Source: Malurus cyaneus samueli
Lineage: Eukaryota; Chordata; Aves; Passeriformes; Maluridae
Direction: 5' to 3'
DNA length: 64,000 bases
Assembly (NCBI GenBank): GCA_009741485.1
Contig: CM019215.1
Span: forward strand, 74,281,735-74,345,734
The position numbers and the translations under genes were made by a program. Below the pieces are notes generated by a model. It saw nothing but the letters and a program-made list of their open reading frames with translations. It ran no database searches and was not told where the DNA came from. The stretch's first letter is position 1, and every line of letters begins with the position of its first letter. Of this stretch, positions 15,501 through 30,500 are shown in pieces.

Positions 15501-18500
15501 AAATAAAGTGGATAGTTGCAGATTACAAGAGTGAAACAGAGTGTTACAAACCATTTCTGTTTTTCTCTACTTTGGATGAAAGCTCAGGTACACTTTATAG
15601 AGAAATGAGACTACTAATGTTAGCAGACTCTAATTTTTAAATTAGGTAGATAATCCTAAATTGTTTAGAAGGAAAAATATCATCCAGTAAAGAACCTTAT
15701 TTATGCATGCTTCAGGAAGCATAAAATACTTAGGCATAAGGAACTTCAGTTAATAAGGTATAAGTTATTAAGTTTAGTAATTTGGGATTTTTAATGAATA
15801 TATGCATTTTGAAGACTTTTCTACACTACCACAATTATTTAAAGCATGAAAAAAAATCTAAATACATACAGAAGATTCAGCTTTGACCCATGCGAACTTC
15901 AATATATTCGGAGCCTATTAATTCCACCCTCTTCATTCTGGGTTTGCCTGCAGCTACAGACTTGGCAACATGCCCCAAATTGCCTTGGGAATCATTACAG
16001 ACTAAGTAGAGCCTCTAGTCTGGGAGAAAGCATACTTGGGTTCATTACAGCAGCAGCTTTCTGAAGTATTTGGCACTGGCTTAGCTCTGGAACACTCTCT
16101 AGACTGAAGAGAGAGCCAACTAAGGACAAGACTTGCTTTCACTAACTTCACCACACACACTCTCATGCTTGCATTCCCACAATTTGTAGGCAGGGCACTC
16201 AATGTCTTCCCAGGTTAAGCCCCAAGAAGTAATCAGAATGAAACCAGGGCTAACAAAAAACCATATAAACCTACTTGGCAGTTCGGACATCCATGGCACC
16301 CTTTAGCTTTTCTTCACTGTCATTTTCAAAGTACATCAACCTGGACTGTCTGAGAACAAACCATCTTTTCTTCCAGTTCCTTCTGGAAAGCGTCGATGAT
16401 CCACCCCCCTTTTTGTGAAGCCAGCCCTGCTTAAGTGCTTCCTGCTTAGAGCGAAACCACAGGAAGGTCTCATCTTTCAGGACACACCAGCGGCGCTTCC
16501 ATGTGTTGATTAAACCACCTGGCAAAAGAGACAAATTTTATATGGGTTTATATGCAGTTAAAGCAAACAGCAAAATTATAAAACAGAAGCTGTGACCCCA
16601 CCAAAACTGGAGGGTGCTGACCAACAACACTGCAGCTAAACTCTTGCTGTCAGCCACAAAACCTCATTTTTGCATATCCTTATGGCCACCAATATTTCTG
16701 TCAATCTAAACACTCTTAAATTATAAATGGTAGTAAGTCTCTGTATTATAATAATATATGGAACATATATAATTACATGTATGTATACATATGTATAATT
16801 AATGATTGAAAAATCAGTGCACATGAGAATCTGATCTTTAAGACTGTTTTCAAGGTTTTTCAGTGTTAATCTAAGAAAATTTTAGTGTTAAACTCTTTCC
16901 TCTCTCCAGGTTATTAGACATTGACAATATTGAAGTAACTCAAAACCACAAAACCCAACAAAGCTGTGTTTAGAGTCGGAAATACACCAGTGTGAGCCCA
17001 GTCATAGCTAAGTGTGGCCACACAGTAGGCAATATACCTTGCACTGGAGTAACATCATAGTCATAAAAACCTTAACCAAACCAACATACTCCTGTCATCC
17101 CAAAAAACCTGACTGCTAGCTATGTCAGAAAGAAAAAGTCATGCTACTGTTGACTGCAGTATTTTTCACACAAACATTGTGGTGTGTATACTCATGACTT
17201 ATTTTCCAGGAAAATAAGGTATATTGCAGTGATAAAATCATACAAAGATTCAGCTAGACTACAATTTACTATCAATAATCAGAAGATAAACCCAAGAATT
17301 TTAAACAGAGTCTCTCACACCCCTTTGCTACATGTAACCTTCTTCATGTCTTCCAGATCCAAAGTGAAATTCGACTAAGGTCCGTAACATTGGTCAGCAA
17401 TGTAGAATGCTGTCTATTCTGAGAGCAGGAATCAGCTTTTCTCAAAATTTGGTATAATTTGCCTTTGTGAGTTATTTTTCTGTATTTATACTGAATATTC
17501 CATTGTCTGTGAGCCAGCAAAGATGTAAGAACGAAACAGAGGCAGCCCAAAATAATGTTGGTTTTTTTTGCAGAGGGGAAAACACTACTAGCTGTAAGCC
17601 AGTGCAAGTAACTTAATTTGAGAACAGCTCAAATTAAATAGTCACTTTTCCATCACCCTTTGAAAAATAAGAAAATAGCTTAACTCTACAGGAACTGAAG
17701 TGTAATGCACAATAAACATTTCTGGTAATTTTGTCTATTTAGCAAATTCTGATTCATCCAGTACCTTTCATGTACAGAAAACTGTGAAAGTAGGGCAGGC
17801 TGACACAGCTATAGACTGAATCCCTCCGGTAGGAAAGTTCATCATCTGTATCAAACCTGGAGTCAAAATCTTCTTCACTGTCTTCAAACTGCACAAGAAA
17901 GGAAAGAAAGGTCATAATCTCCCAGGAAAGGGTTTAGATTAAGTTGGTTTAGAAGTCTAGAGCTGAAACATTTTATCTTGTATTGGAAGGACATGGTTCC
18001 TCATTGTTTTTCATCCAGCTAACAAAGGGAGTACATTGTAATAACTTGCAGCTTGAACTGTTTGATACACAAATCAAAGCTGTGAAAAAGCTTTGTAGAT
18101 GCTCAGGAATGTTATCCCTTTGCAAGAGTATGGTCAGGGTATGCTACCTTATGCTACCTCCCCCTATCACTGAAGTGCTGTGAGGAAGAGCTTAGAAAAA
18201 TACTGAAAAAAAAACATTGCACAAGCTGTGGTAGTAGCTTTCCTCCACCCTCACCCCAGAAAGTCAGGATTTCTGTTCTGTATCTGACACACATCCAGAG
18301 TCATGCAGAAAGGCATCCTCAACAGAAACACTAAAAGTGTTTTTTTTCTCAGGCAAGAACTGTCAAACTTATCCCAACACCCACAATGGCTCTTTGACTG
18401 CTTATCAGTGCCTCAAATGCAGTAGACATGCTATTGTTAAAGTTTTCCTTCTAAACAAGTCAGTGTTGCTGAAATACCTTTTCACTTTCCCAATCAGCCA

Positions 18501-21500
18501 GCCTCACAGAAGCACTGGGTGAGTGGTAGAGGAAATTATATTCTCTCAAAAATATTTGTAGAAGGAAACCGCAGAATATACTCAGTAAACAGCACCAAAA
18601 AATTGCTCTGCAGAATGTGTGCGTGCCTCAATAACTTAAACATTTGCCATTGCATGAACTTTACTCACCAAATAGTTTCAAAATATGCCTGGCGAGTCAG
18701 GGACTTTTGCAAGCATCTTATTCTTCAATACTCTTGCAACTTTCACGGATAACTAAATTTGGTTTTCCTGCAATCGATTCCCCAACATGCTACCTGGTAC
18801 CCCAGCTCCAAACTCATGTACAGAGAAGAACTTTGCTGTGCACTGAGCTCCTCACCAAGTAACACACAGTGCTGCATTAAAACAGTTAAAACCCTATCTG
18901 TGCAGAAGCCCAGGACTGCAAACAGCACCTGAGCTGTCTCTAATGCACTCACCCCAGCGGCATCTAGATGGCAACAGACCACTGTTTCCATAAGTGCTTG
19001 GTGCAAACCAAGCTACACAATGTGTTCTAAGAACAGCAGCAGTGAGTCTAGAGCTGCACAGCAGGGGAAAAAAAGTAAGCAAAAACCACCTATCAATTAT
19101 TAGATAATAAAAACAATGGTACTCACAGAAGACTGAGCTCCCTCAGAGCTGAACCGGTATGCTCCAGAGCTATTGTAGGTCCCCACCGAGCAGCGGTAGT
19201 CCGGTGACCACTGGCTACTGTGCGAGTTAGAGAAGGTCACACTGCTGCCAGAAGTAATAGCACCATCTTCGTAATCATCTTGGTCGTAGTCATAATCTCC
19301 ATCAGGAGAAATAAGTTCCACAGAATTTGGGGGTCTGCAGGATACATTTTCTGGCATGCAGTACGTGGATTCACCACTTGAAGAGTTGTGGAGGCTCACT
19401 GTATCCTGGGCAGGAGGTATGACCATGGCTTCGCTAGCAGCAGGAATTGTTGGCACCACAGTATCATTCATATAAGGATCCTCTTCTGAGGAATCATCGC
19501 TTGTTCTGATGCCACTGGTCCTTTGATCGGAATGGCCATGCTCACTCGGGTTGGGTGAATCCTTAAATGCATCATCATCGGCTTCAAAGCCCTCATCTAC
19601 CTCCTCCTCAGGATATGGCTGGCTGAAGTTAAAATTGGGCTTTTCACTGCAGGCATTTCCAGTCTGTTCAGCCAGCTCAGCAGGATACCCACCGCCCACA
19701 GAGAGAGACCTCTCAATGTTTCGGACGCACTCGTCAATCTCATCAAAGTTCAGAGATTCCAGGAACTCCTGGGCTGCTCGACATGCTTCGTCCTCAAGCC
19801 GTCGGAGTTCCTCATCTCGGAGCTGCTGCAGCCTCTGTAATGAAGACTCTGTCAAGGACAGCTCCTGCTGCTTCTTCACGCGCTGCAGGTCTTCGATTTC
19901 TTTTTCCAGACGAAGGATTTCTTCCACCTGCCGGCTTTCTTTCTGCTTCTCCACCTCCTGCTTCAGCTCTGCCTCCTTCTGGGCTTTCTGAATGGCAGCC
20001 AGTTCCTGCTTTTTCCTCTCTTCTTCAGCCTGCACAAAAATAAAATAAAATAAAATTAGGTCCCTAAATACAAGATTCTTTTTAAAAATTTATTTCTAAA
20101 GCACTATACTCCACCAGGCTCATCCATTTAAAAGGACCCCTGTCTTCATATCAGCAAGAAATGAAAAGGAAAGAAAAAGAAAAAATTAAAGCATGATTTC
20201 ATTTACTCAGAGATAGCTGAGCAGAGGAAGTCCAAGTAGGTGCAGAAAACTCAACCTTTGCCGGAAATTAAATGAAGCATGAGGTGAAAAAAATTTCCAT
20301 GCAAACAACTACATTGAGTTTCTTTTGGCTTTATCTATCAGCTCCTGTAATTAGTTTAGTTTTAATGCTACAGGTACCTTTTATTTTTTTAATTGCTGGG
20401 TTGAGATACTCAAATAAACAGGGTGACTGAAAGCATTAAGAATATCATTTACCTGCTGGGCAAGACGCTCTGCTTCTTGCCTTTGTCTTTCCCTAGAAGC
20501 GAGTGAAGAAAAGAAGTCAGTCGATCAGGATCAACATAAGCTCATCACATTCCTATGCTAGGGCAATAGCTCAGCTTACAGAGATCATCTGCCACATGGA
20601 AAAGACATCCAAAAATAAGATCACCACAAATGTGTTTGTGAATATGAAACTACCATGATAGCTCTGTGCATCTTTTAGCAAAATCAGCAAAGGTTTCCAA
20701 AGTCACATGTTGAATAGCCTGAAATAAAGGCTTTCAGACCAACACCTAATGTGGCACAGGCAGGAGAGCGATGTAAGACAGCAGACTGCACCTTTCTTCC
20801 TCCTCTTTTCTTCTTTCCTCCTCTTGTCTCCGCTTCTCCTCCAGTCGCTCCCTGTAGAGACGCCGAGCAAGCTGGCCTCGCCGCTGCTTCTGAAGGACCA
20901 CGGCTGCTCTCTTCAGGCACAGGAACTTCTTCCTACCACTGAATGCTCTGTAGTTCTTCTGGATCACAACCACATAGTAGAGAACCTTTCTATACCGCTT
21001 TCTGGGAGGGAAAAAAGGAAGCAAATTTTTAACGAAACAAGCAACTTAGGAGCAGTTGAGAAGGATTTTGCCATGGTGACCTGCAATAATCAGCCCATGA
21101 CAGTTTCAGCTCTGTGATAGTTTCCCCACTGTTGTTCACATTCTCATCCCTTTGAGAGGAAAGATTTTCTTATTTCTGTGACAGCACTGTGTCTTCATGA
21201 TGGAAATGCATGTGTCTTACATGTTCTTGTGCCCCTGCCAATGAGTTGCTAAAGTGCACACACGTGCGAGAAAGAACACACACAGTCATCCCACATCTCT
21301 GAAAAGAAAGACCATGGATAGCAGGATAGCTGACTTTAAAAAAGGGATGTAGTTTTTAAGTAACGTTCTGGTCAGAATATAAGAAAGGACTAATATGCAC
21401 ATGAAATTAAATTACCTCATTGTGCAAACAAGCTTCCTTAAACTGTCTGCAAGTGACTTGCAGAAAAAAACACAGAAACAAATAGATGGGATGAACAATT

Positions 21501-24500
21501 CCACCTAGCACATAATGCACGAAACCAAGTGAACAAGTGAAACATTAATCAGTAACCTAATGTCTTGGTTCTCAAAGAAATGAATGGATTACTTTTATTT
21601 CTCTCTGTTTTCTTACCATGATAAAACCAAGATAAATCAGGATCTCTGCCGATAACCTGCGGCAGCCCCACTAGGTGCCATCCACCTAGAGCTCCCACCA
21701 TGGATCTAATGCCATGGAACAATCAGATGTATACTGGCTGACCTCCAAATTTCCATACTGTCCTATTTATTATATTAAAACAATTCAAACTTTGCCTTAT
21801 TCATGGGTATTTTCAGCTGCTATTTTCAGAAACAACTTACAGGATTTGAATGCTTGGCCCAGAAAAAGTTAAGAATTGTGTAATAAGGATTTAACTCCTT
21901 GACAACCCATAGATTTGTTTCAAATCCTGATCATTAATATTCTCATCTAGTCACTTACCTAGCTGCATAACCTAAGATGTGTGCTCGGATAATCATTGCT
22001 GCCTTGGTGACCTCCACTTCTCGCTCTTTCTCCAACTTGTGTTCCAAGGATTCCCGGAGAAACACCTACAGAAGAAAACACCTGGCTTAACCAATTTTGG
22101 TGAGCATCATACTTAAAGGAGAGCCAGGTCAGTCCAAGCACCAAGCCTCAAGTTTGAACTCAGAGAAGAATGTATTGTTTTCTCCGCAGAAAATAAAATA
22201 ACAAAATGTAGTCCTCTTAAAAGAAAACACCTGCAGATGTTTTGGATTTCAGTGGGAAGAGTCAGATTAGTCTATTGGAACTTTTAATTAAGAGCAGTGT
22301 TTTTCTAAATGCAACCTAATTACTGGATTCATTAAACAGCTTTTCCCACCAGAGTAACACAAGCCAAAGAAGCTGCAGGACTTAGCACAAACTTCCCAAT
22401 CAGAGGGGCAGAAACACCACCCCAATAATTTACTTTTTTCACAGTCACATCAGGTTCCACAACTCCTTAGGAGCCTTGCTGCTTCCAAAGACATTGCTGC
22501 AGGACTGCAGAGTAAGCAGAAATGAGAGCACCTTCACACTGAGTCCACTTTGTTTTTCTGCTGTTCCATGGAGAGAGCTGCTGGGGCCAGACATCCCAGC
22601 ACAGCCACAGACAGACTGCTTCCCAGGCTCCCTTCAGGTACTGACCTGGATCACTCACCTGAATGGCCTAGTGCCTCTCAGGCAGCTTTAGCACATGGCA
22701 TTGACATAAACTGAGCTATCACTGCCTATTTTGCCTTAAATGAGTAAAACTCATGCAGTCAAGCAGGGGCATGTGGGAGGCAGCTTCCCTCTTCCACCTG
22801 CCTTGACATCTGCTCTTTAACACACACACACACTGGTGAGCTATCTGCTGTCAGCGCTTTTTCCAGCTCTTCTCAACTTTTCTTTTTTAAAGGCCAAGTA
22901 TGCTGGTGTCAGCTATAGGTGACAACAGCCTGGCATGCTACTGCCTAACACATGGGCAGCTGGAAATAGCCACTTCAGTGACACTTTGATAATGGGGGAT
23001 GAGAGCCAGGCTGCACACCACAACACCGTGATGAGGAAAGCCCATGGACAGGGTGGGCTCTGCTAAGGGAGGAGGGCTGCAAAGACATCTAAAAGCAGGA
23101 AGGCATCCTTGAAGTGCTGTGTGCTTTCTCTTAATGTGAAAAAAACAAAAACCCAAAAGCCCAACCAAAATAATCCCTCACCACCCCCACAAAAAAAAAA
23201 AAAACCCCAAAAAACAAAAAACAACAAATCCAATGGACTTTTGGGGGTGTTTAAATGCAAGAGAAGCTGTTTTTTCCTCTGTGTTTACATGAAAAAACAG
23301 CCCATCATCAAAGCCAAAGCTGCTCTCCTGAGGAGAGGCACAGTTGAGAGTTTTGAATGAAGCTAGAGAGGGACTTTCTAGCACAAATTACCCAAACTAA
23401 GGAACATAAGAAGTCCCACAGCAAGCCTCAAAGTCTCAATGTCCAAGTTGGGCAGCTTTTCCTATACAAAGTTTTCACTCATGGAAAAAGTCTTCTCTTT
23501 CACTGAGTGGGCAATCTTTATTTGCTCTACACAGAAGCTTTTAAAATTGAAACAAAATTCTTCAGAAAAGCATTCAGCTACTTCTGGAACAAAAATGGAT
23601 GGGAAACAGATGTTAAACTCAGGCTAATGCCTTTTTCCAGGCAGGTGTTTTGCAGCTTGAGGTGTAAAAGACAAGGAAAAAAAAAAACTCACACTAAAGC
23701 AAAATCATTGAAATGTCATTATCCTCCCTTTTAAATAATGTAGGGGTAAGATAGAGCCTCATCCCATGCTCAGTCTGAAATCAGTGTCCTGTGCTCTTCT
23801 CCTGTTTATGAAGGCTCTTACAAATGTGCAGGCAGCTCCTGGCAAAGGGTGAGCCCAGGCCACAGTAAAGGAAGTTACAAGAGGGCTCTGGCTCTGGCAC
23901 AGGTCCTGATGAGCCATTGATTAAAACGATTTCTGATAAACATATGTCCCTAAGATGCTAAAGCGCTCTCCAGGGTCCATGCATAAACACTGTTAACATG
24001 CTACATCTGAAACAGAATGGGATGCACAGGCCAGCTCTGCAGCTGAATGTCACCACTATTTGTATTTGTGCTATTTGTTAGGCATCAGCTACCAAAATGA
24101 GATGGAAAGTGACATCAATTGGCATCAAAATATTTCAGATTCTCCCTCTTACAGAAACTGTAAAATGAACAGTTGTACTGTAACTGTAAAAAGCTTTCCC
24201 AATATAAAGCTGAAACTCCTTGAGCATACAGAGGAATGGAAGAAACCTTCTAAACCATCCAGTTGTGGGGATAAAAAGGTGAAGGGAAGAGCATTTCCTA
24301 CAGAAATCAATCAGATTTTACAAAAGATTTTGGCTACCTTATGGCACTAAAATCTTTTTTTAACTTTTAATATTTAGTTAATCTCAAATCCTGCAATGGG
24401 GAATCTTGTCCTGAGGTTGCAACACTTTCACATAATTTGTTGAAATCCAAGAGCACAAATTGAAAACTGTTTTCTGCAATCCAACTTGCAAAATGAGCAT

Positions 24501-27500
24501 GCAAAAACACCTGGATTGTTTTATTTCTTGAATTAAAATGTGACTCGTTAATTTATTCTAAAATAATTTGGATTTGTATAAAAAAAAAACAAAAAAAACC
24601 ATTGTGGGCAAAGTTCAGGTTATCTGGTAGAACACATATCAAGGTTTAATGTACCTCTGGAAAAGACTCTCAGACTAGGAAGGCAAACACACCTGGAACA
24701 CAACCATAAACTGTTGCTCAAAGAGTTTCAAGACCACCAACAGGCATGCAAAGCTTCTTTTAGGGCCAGAAGTAATGATCATTAGAACAACATCTCTGCA
24801 GCTGTACAGTTTGAATCTGGTCCCCTCGGCTTTGCATATGCACCGGCACCACAATATGCAGTCAGGTTATTTTACCTTATTTTTTCCAAGCTGCCATTCA
24901 GTGCTTGTGTTGTCATACTGTCGAAGTAGGACCGCACACTTCTCATTTAAATCTTCGGGGAGAGTTAAGTTTCTCATGAGGACTTTATACCTGGCAACCA
25001 AAAAGTATTTATTGCTTCATTTAAGAGATTAAGTTCTATTCTTGCCATATGATTCTTTTTACTTTTATTCCTCAGCACAGGAATATTGAGTTACATGACT
25101 TACATTTGAAGTCCACAAGTCCACGTATTTACCTTTTATAAAAGTCTTGAAATGGCCTCCGGACTGGGAAACCAGCCCTCCGAATCCTGACCGTCTCCAA
25201 CATCCCAGAATAGCGCAGCTGGTTAAGCACCACTGTCTGATCAAACTGGTCTGGCATCTGAAATGAGCAGGTTCAAAACAACCATTTTAATAGCAATGGA
25301 TAGAGATGTCAGGGGAAATAAAGAAAGGGCAAATAGTACGAACCTGAAATGCACAAAGGCTAATAACTGGCTACACAATGTCTTAAAGGATATTAGCAGT
25401 TCTGAGCATATGAAAGTATCCACAGAATGGAAACCATGGGGTAATTATAGAATATCATTTCCACAGACAGCATTTACAGCCATTTAATCCAATCAACTGT
25501 CTCTTTCCATTTCATGCATATTTGCAGGCCATTGCAGTGCAGGAAGAAACAACAGAAAGAAGCACAGGCAGCTAACAGGTCAACAGCTATAAACTTGACT
25601 ATTTTACTTCTTCAGCAACTGAATTTAAAGTCTCTGTAGATGATCCCAAATGTTGAAGATACGCAAATACATTGGTGTGATAGGGGATAAGAAGGTGAAA
25701 ACCAGAAGGACAGAACATATTCAGTTTTTAGTGTATTGACAACTATCTGCTATGGATAGGGATGAAAGTTTGCCATCAAATGTCACTATTTAAAAGAGTT
25801 TATATTTATTACTATTCTGAGCAGTAGAACAGTCTCTTCTGTAAACAGAAAAAAAAATTGTTTATCTGAAGTAAGTTTCCCTTAGTTTGCCTGTAGCTCT
25901 TTCAGCATCATTTTCCCTTTAGAAAACAGATAATCCCACAGCCACTCGGTTGTGAAAACCTGTGAATACTGATCAGTATGGTGCTGCCATTGGGAGCCTC
26001 AGGAATGCTCCCATCCCATCGGAGATCCCCCGGGTCACCTGTGTTTCCACCATGCTTTGAGGTAACCCAGCCACAGCCGTGCAAAGCCAGGACAGCATTA
26101 ATTGCTGCCTAGCAAAACACGAGCAACCCCCATAGGGAAATGCCACCACATGTAAACACACCATTTAGTTCATCACCAGGAATTATCATCATCCACTTTA
26201 AACCATCAGCTGACCCTCCTCCATGGCCATTTGCAGAGCTGGAGTACAGTGTGCAGTATTTCCCAAGAAGAACTTCAGGATGTTGGATCTCACAGATACA
26301 GTTAATGGCTCACATAAAGATCTGAAGTTCTTCAGCTGACAGAAATGACAGCAAGATCAAGCCCTGGGAAACTGTCAATCAGAGGACTGTCTTGGTATTT
26401 AGTAAATGGTTTCAATCATGCCTCTTACTTTACTTTAACACTAAAACTACTTTTAGTGCTTTTACCCCACCCAAACTCGCTGGCTCCAAAGGTGACGTTC
26501 TTCACAAGACTTGCAAACACAACAGTGTTTTTGGTGTGTGAGGTGGGGAGGCAGATGCATGGATGGGAGAGAGGATACAGCACAGCCAGGCAAAATGTGG
26601 GTGACAGGACAGATGTCCCTCTCATTAGGCAGCCTCTCCCTCTGCAAGGGAGCAGCTCCTGCTTTCAGAGACAGATGGCTGCTGTACCACCCAACCCTTT
26701 TAGTGTCACCTCCAGGCACTCAACAAGTCAGAAGTCAGCACCCCACATGGCTTGAAGGCTTGTTACTGTTTTAAAAAACTTGAGTCACTGAGGAAGAAGC
26801 ACCATTTTGGTAACATTTTCCTTGCAACTACAGAAGTTTGAAACAGCCCTGCTCTGTCACCAGAAGGTGGGATTGTCACACAGACACCTAACTTCAAACA
26901 CCGGCATTTAAAAAAAAACAGCATGAAACACTGCAAGAGATGTTAGCATAGTATCACTGCAGGACAACATAGAGTCCATTGCAACTTTAATCACATATGC
27001 CTACTCCATCACGTTACATTACTTGCTATTTTTAATTAGTCACAGACACATGAGACCATTAAATTGCAGGGTCAAATCCTCCTGGCATATCATTGGAGTT
27101 ACATCTGCAACAAGTGTGGCTGCTTTGATTAAACCGGGTTGGTGGTAAGAGATGTGCTGGACTCATCTCTTATGCTTTCCAATATAGAATTCTAGAAGAT
27201 ATTCCCCCATCGCCTGGGGGTTGGAAACTGAACCCCCATCACAGCAGCTCTTCAGTCCTCAGTATGGAAGAGCTGCAGCTGGTCACAGGGGGAGCTGAAA
27301 CCCTAAACCAAAATACACACATCTAATACAAGTATATCAACCAGAAGTAACAAATGCAGTCCCATGCAAAGCATTATGCCATCCAGCATATCCACCACAC
27401 AACAGGGTGGTACCACTGCCCCAGGTGGTTTTACTCTGTCAGTGAAGAGGATTTCAGCCTCCACCATATAAACACTTGCCAGCAAGGATAACCTTCAGCG

Positions 27501-30500
27501 TAACTTCCAGCAGGACTCCTCACAATTAAAACATTCAATTGCATGTGCCTTTATTGAACCCGAGTGCAGGAACTGCACATCTCCCACTACTGAACTGCAG
27601 GCACTTCTAACACAGAATGAGGACCACCTCCACTTGACCAGTGCTTGGTGCAGCACAGAGTTAAACCTGCAATGGTATCAAATCTCCATGTCAAGGGTTA
27701 CCCGTTCAGCTGATAATCAGCCTTCCATCTTTACTGGTGCTCCTTCAGACTTCCCGTGGTAAGCAAGCTAACTTTCAGATTGATACCAAATTAATACAGG
27801 ACTCATCTCTGGGTCTGCTAGGTTTCTACCAGTATTGCTGTTAAAGCTTGACTTGTTTCACAAATGAACACTCGGGAAGCAATTGCATTCTCTAGGAAAG
27901 TTTCAGATAGACAACAGAACCATGACTGATTTTAAAACAATACATCTTCCATGGTACTAATTTGAAATAATCCCTAAAACTAAGACTCCTGCAAAGTAAG
28001 ATCAAATTTACAAAGAAAAAAAGGCAAGAGAAAAGTAAGTCAACAGGTAGTTTCCAAAATTGTCTGTGAGATGCAATCAACTAAATTTTCAATACATACT
28101 TCACTTTTATAATGGGATGGCAGCATTGAACCACTCCAGAACACAAAATCACCAGACAACAGCTAGAATCACATTGGTCAAGTCATTTTAGGGCACTGAA
28201 CAATACCAATGTGCAATTAGTAACTCCAAGTCAGGTCTGTTCCACATGATAAGGGTGCTTTTTTCTGTGGTGCAGACACAACTTTTAATTTATGATTTCC
28301 TGGATGTAAAAGTCTCCACTGAATTTGTGCCAGACAGCACCAAAGCCAAGACTTTAATGTGACCTGGAGTTTCTGCTGGCGAGACTTTGGTTCCTCAAGC
28401 TGTTAAATGCTTGCTCTGATCTGTAGTGAGTCTCCTAAAGGGCAAAGCGTCTGCCTGAAATCACAATTAGAAGCAGCCATTAGGACAGACATCTAACATC
28501 TACGCATAATTTTAATGATAAAATAATTCCTTAGATTACAGCCTGACTGAGCTTTAAGGAAAAAAAAACATCATCCCCTTTCCTTGGACAGCACCTTTAG
28601 TCAAGACCCTGCGGTCCAAATAACACAGGGAACACAGCACTTTTTCGTTCTGGGCATCATTTGCACAGAAATCAATCATCTGTTGAAACACAGAGGATAT
28701 TTGACTTCACCCTGTGGAAATCCTTCCTCCTCCCTAACTCCTGGCTGCCTTGCCAGAACACAGGCACAACAATGACAGATTACAGCAGCCTCACAGACTT
28801 AGTGTAGGCAGGAGGGAGCTCACAGAGAGACTGTCAAGGGGAGAGGGGGTGGGAAAGGAACAAATCCACTCCCTGGTTTCTAGATTTCTCTGTAAGAACT
28901 TGTGCAGAACCATGTCAACTTTGCTACTGGGTCTTAAAAGTGTTGATTTTCCTGGCTTAGGAAAGCCTTTTTGTGGAAAATACATGCAGAGAAAGAGAAG
29001 ATGAAACAGGTAAGAAGAACGTAAAAAAGCATTTTTTTAAATTTAAAAACTAGTAACTTTTTTCAATGTCTTAGTTTTTTTAAACCTGCTCTTTTACTCC
29101 TAAAAATTAAATCCTGGCAGTTTTACTCAGGAGAAAACCACCAGAAATTAAAAAGAGGTCAGTCTTTCTCTGCTTTATAGGGGGTTTTGAACTAGTTTTC
29201 ACATACAAATGTGTCTATTTGGTCAAAAATAGCGGGACTTATTAAGCTAGTTGTTTCTGAAATGGTCCCACCATCTTCTGATCTCAGTCGTCAAAACCAA
29301 TGCCAGGCTTTCCTCACAGACAAGTTTGAAAAATGTGACTGATTCATTTCTAATATATATCATCTAGCTGAACTGATATGAAGAATTCTGCATGCCCATT
29401 GTTTGCCTTTTTTAAACCAAATTATGTTCAGAGATTCTTATCCAAATGTATTGCTTGACAGCTTTTACTGGTGTCAAGGACTCAAGCCAGTAACCTGAAA
29501 GAAGTGCAAGGGAAACACCCAGAATAGGAAAATGCTCTGTGACACCAGGACAGGCAGGCTAAAGCCTGTCAAACCTGGAGACTGCAGCTGCACTATTGTG
29601 TGTGCCATGCTCCTACCTCCAAACAAATCATTTCACTCCCTGCTTTTCTAGCCACCAATTCCTCAGTCATTTGCACCATCAGCTTGGATGACAACAGCTT
29701 ATCCATCACATTTGCAACCTCAGAACTGATGTGTTTCAGCACAAGTAGCATTAAAACCTGTGTTTGTCCTGCCCAAGGATCTGGAGCATCAGACCCCACT
29801 CACCTAAAAGACTCTTTCAAAGAAAGAAACTCTACATTTCTCTCCAGCATGCAGCCAGCTGTAAGTGGAACAAGTTCGGGTTGAAACACAGACAAGTTTG
29901 ATGTCTGATTTGTTTTGGAAGGCATTCCCTGATTGTCCCAGAGTACTTGTGTCCAGATAAACAGTGTAAGAACACAGGACAATAAAAACAAAGAACAGCT
30001 ATTATTTATTTGGGATTTCTACTGTATGGCACTGGTAAGCCAAAGAAGATTTGAATAACATCCAAAGTTCCCCTGGCTGCCTTCCAGACACCCACCCTAA
30101 AACCCCATAAAAAGCCTGCAGAAATGACTAACACTGCTGGTGGTAACTGCTAGAAAAAAAAAAAAAGAACATGAGTATATTGTAACAATCGTTGTGCCTC
30201 TAGAAAGTTCTGCAGCAAACTCCATGCCAGATTTCACTGCAAGCTCAGTAATGACATGCTGGCTCTTTTTACAGTCTCTGCAGGTCTGAACGTGAAAGCA
30301 CTGCATTTACCAGCAGCAATCATTTACACCATTAGCTGATCACTTCAACTCCTACCACTGCATCTGACCTGCATCACTCATCTTCCAGCCCTGAGTATTT
30401 CAGATAAGAGACAGACTGTGAAATTAGCCACTCTCATGCCACAGGTTAGAGTTTCCTGTGCTAAAAATAATACTGCATAGAAGGAGCACTGTAATTTTAG

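Noticed and set aside
19551..19991. 146-codon open frame on the plus strand, Ser/Arg rich
   Set aside because: It is the complement of the large MYO10 exon 21. Its Ser/Arg richness mirrors the Glu/Asp/Ser codons of the real frame.
22820..22835. Short CA repeat and other small simple repeats
   Set aside because: Too short to be informative beyond background microsatellites.
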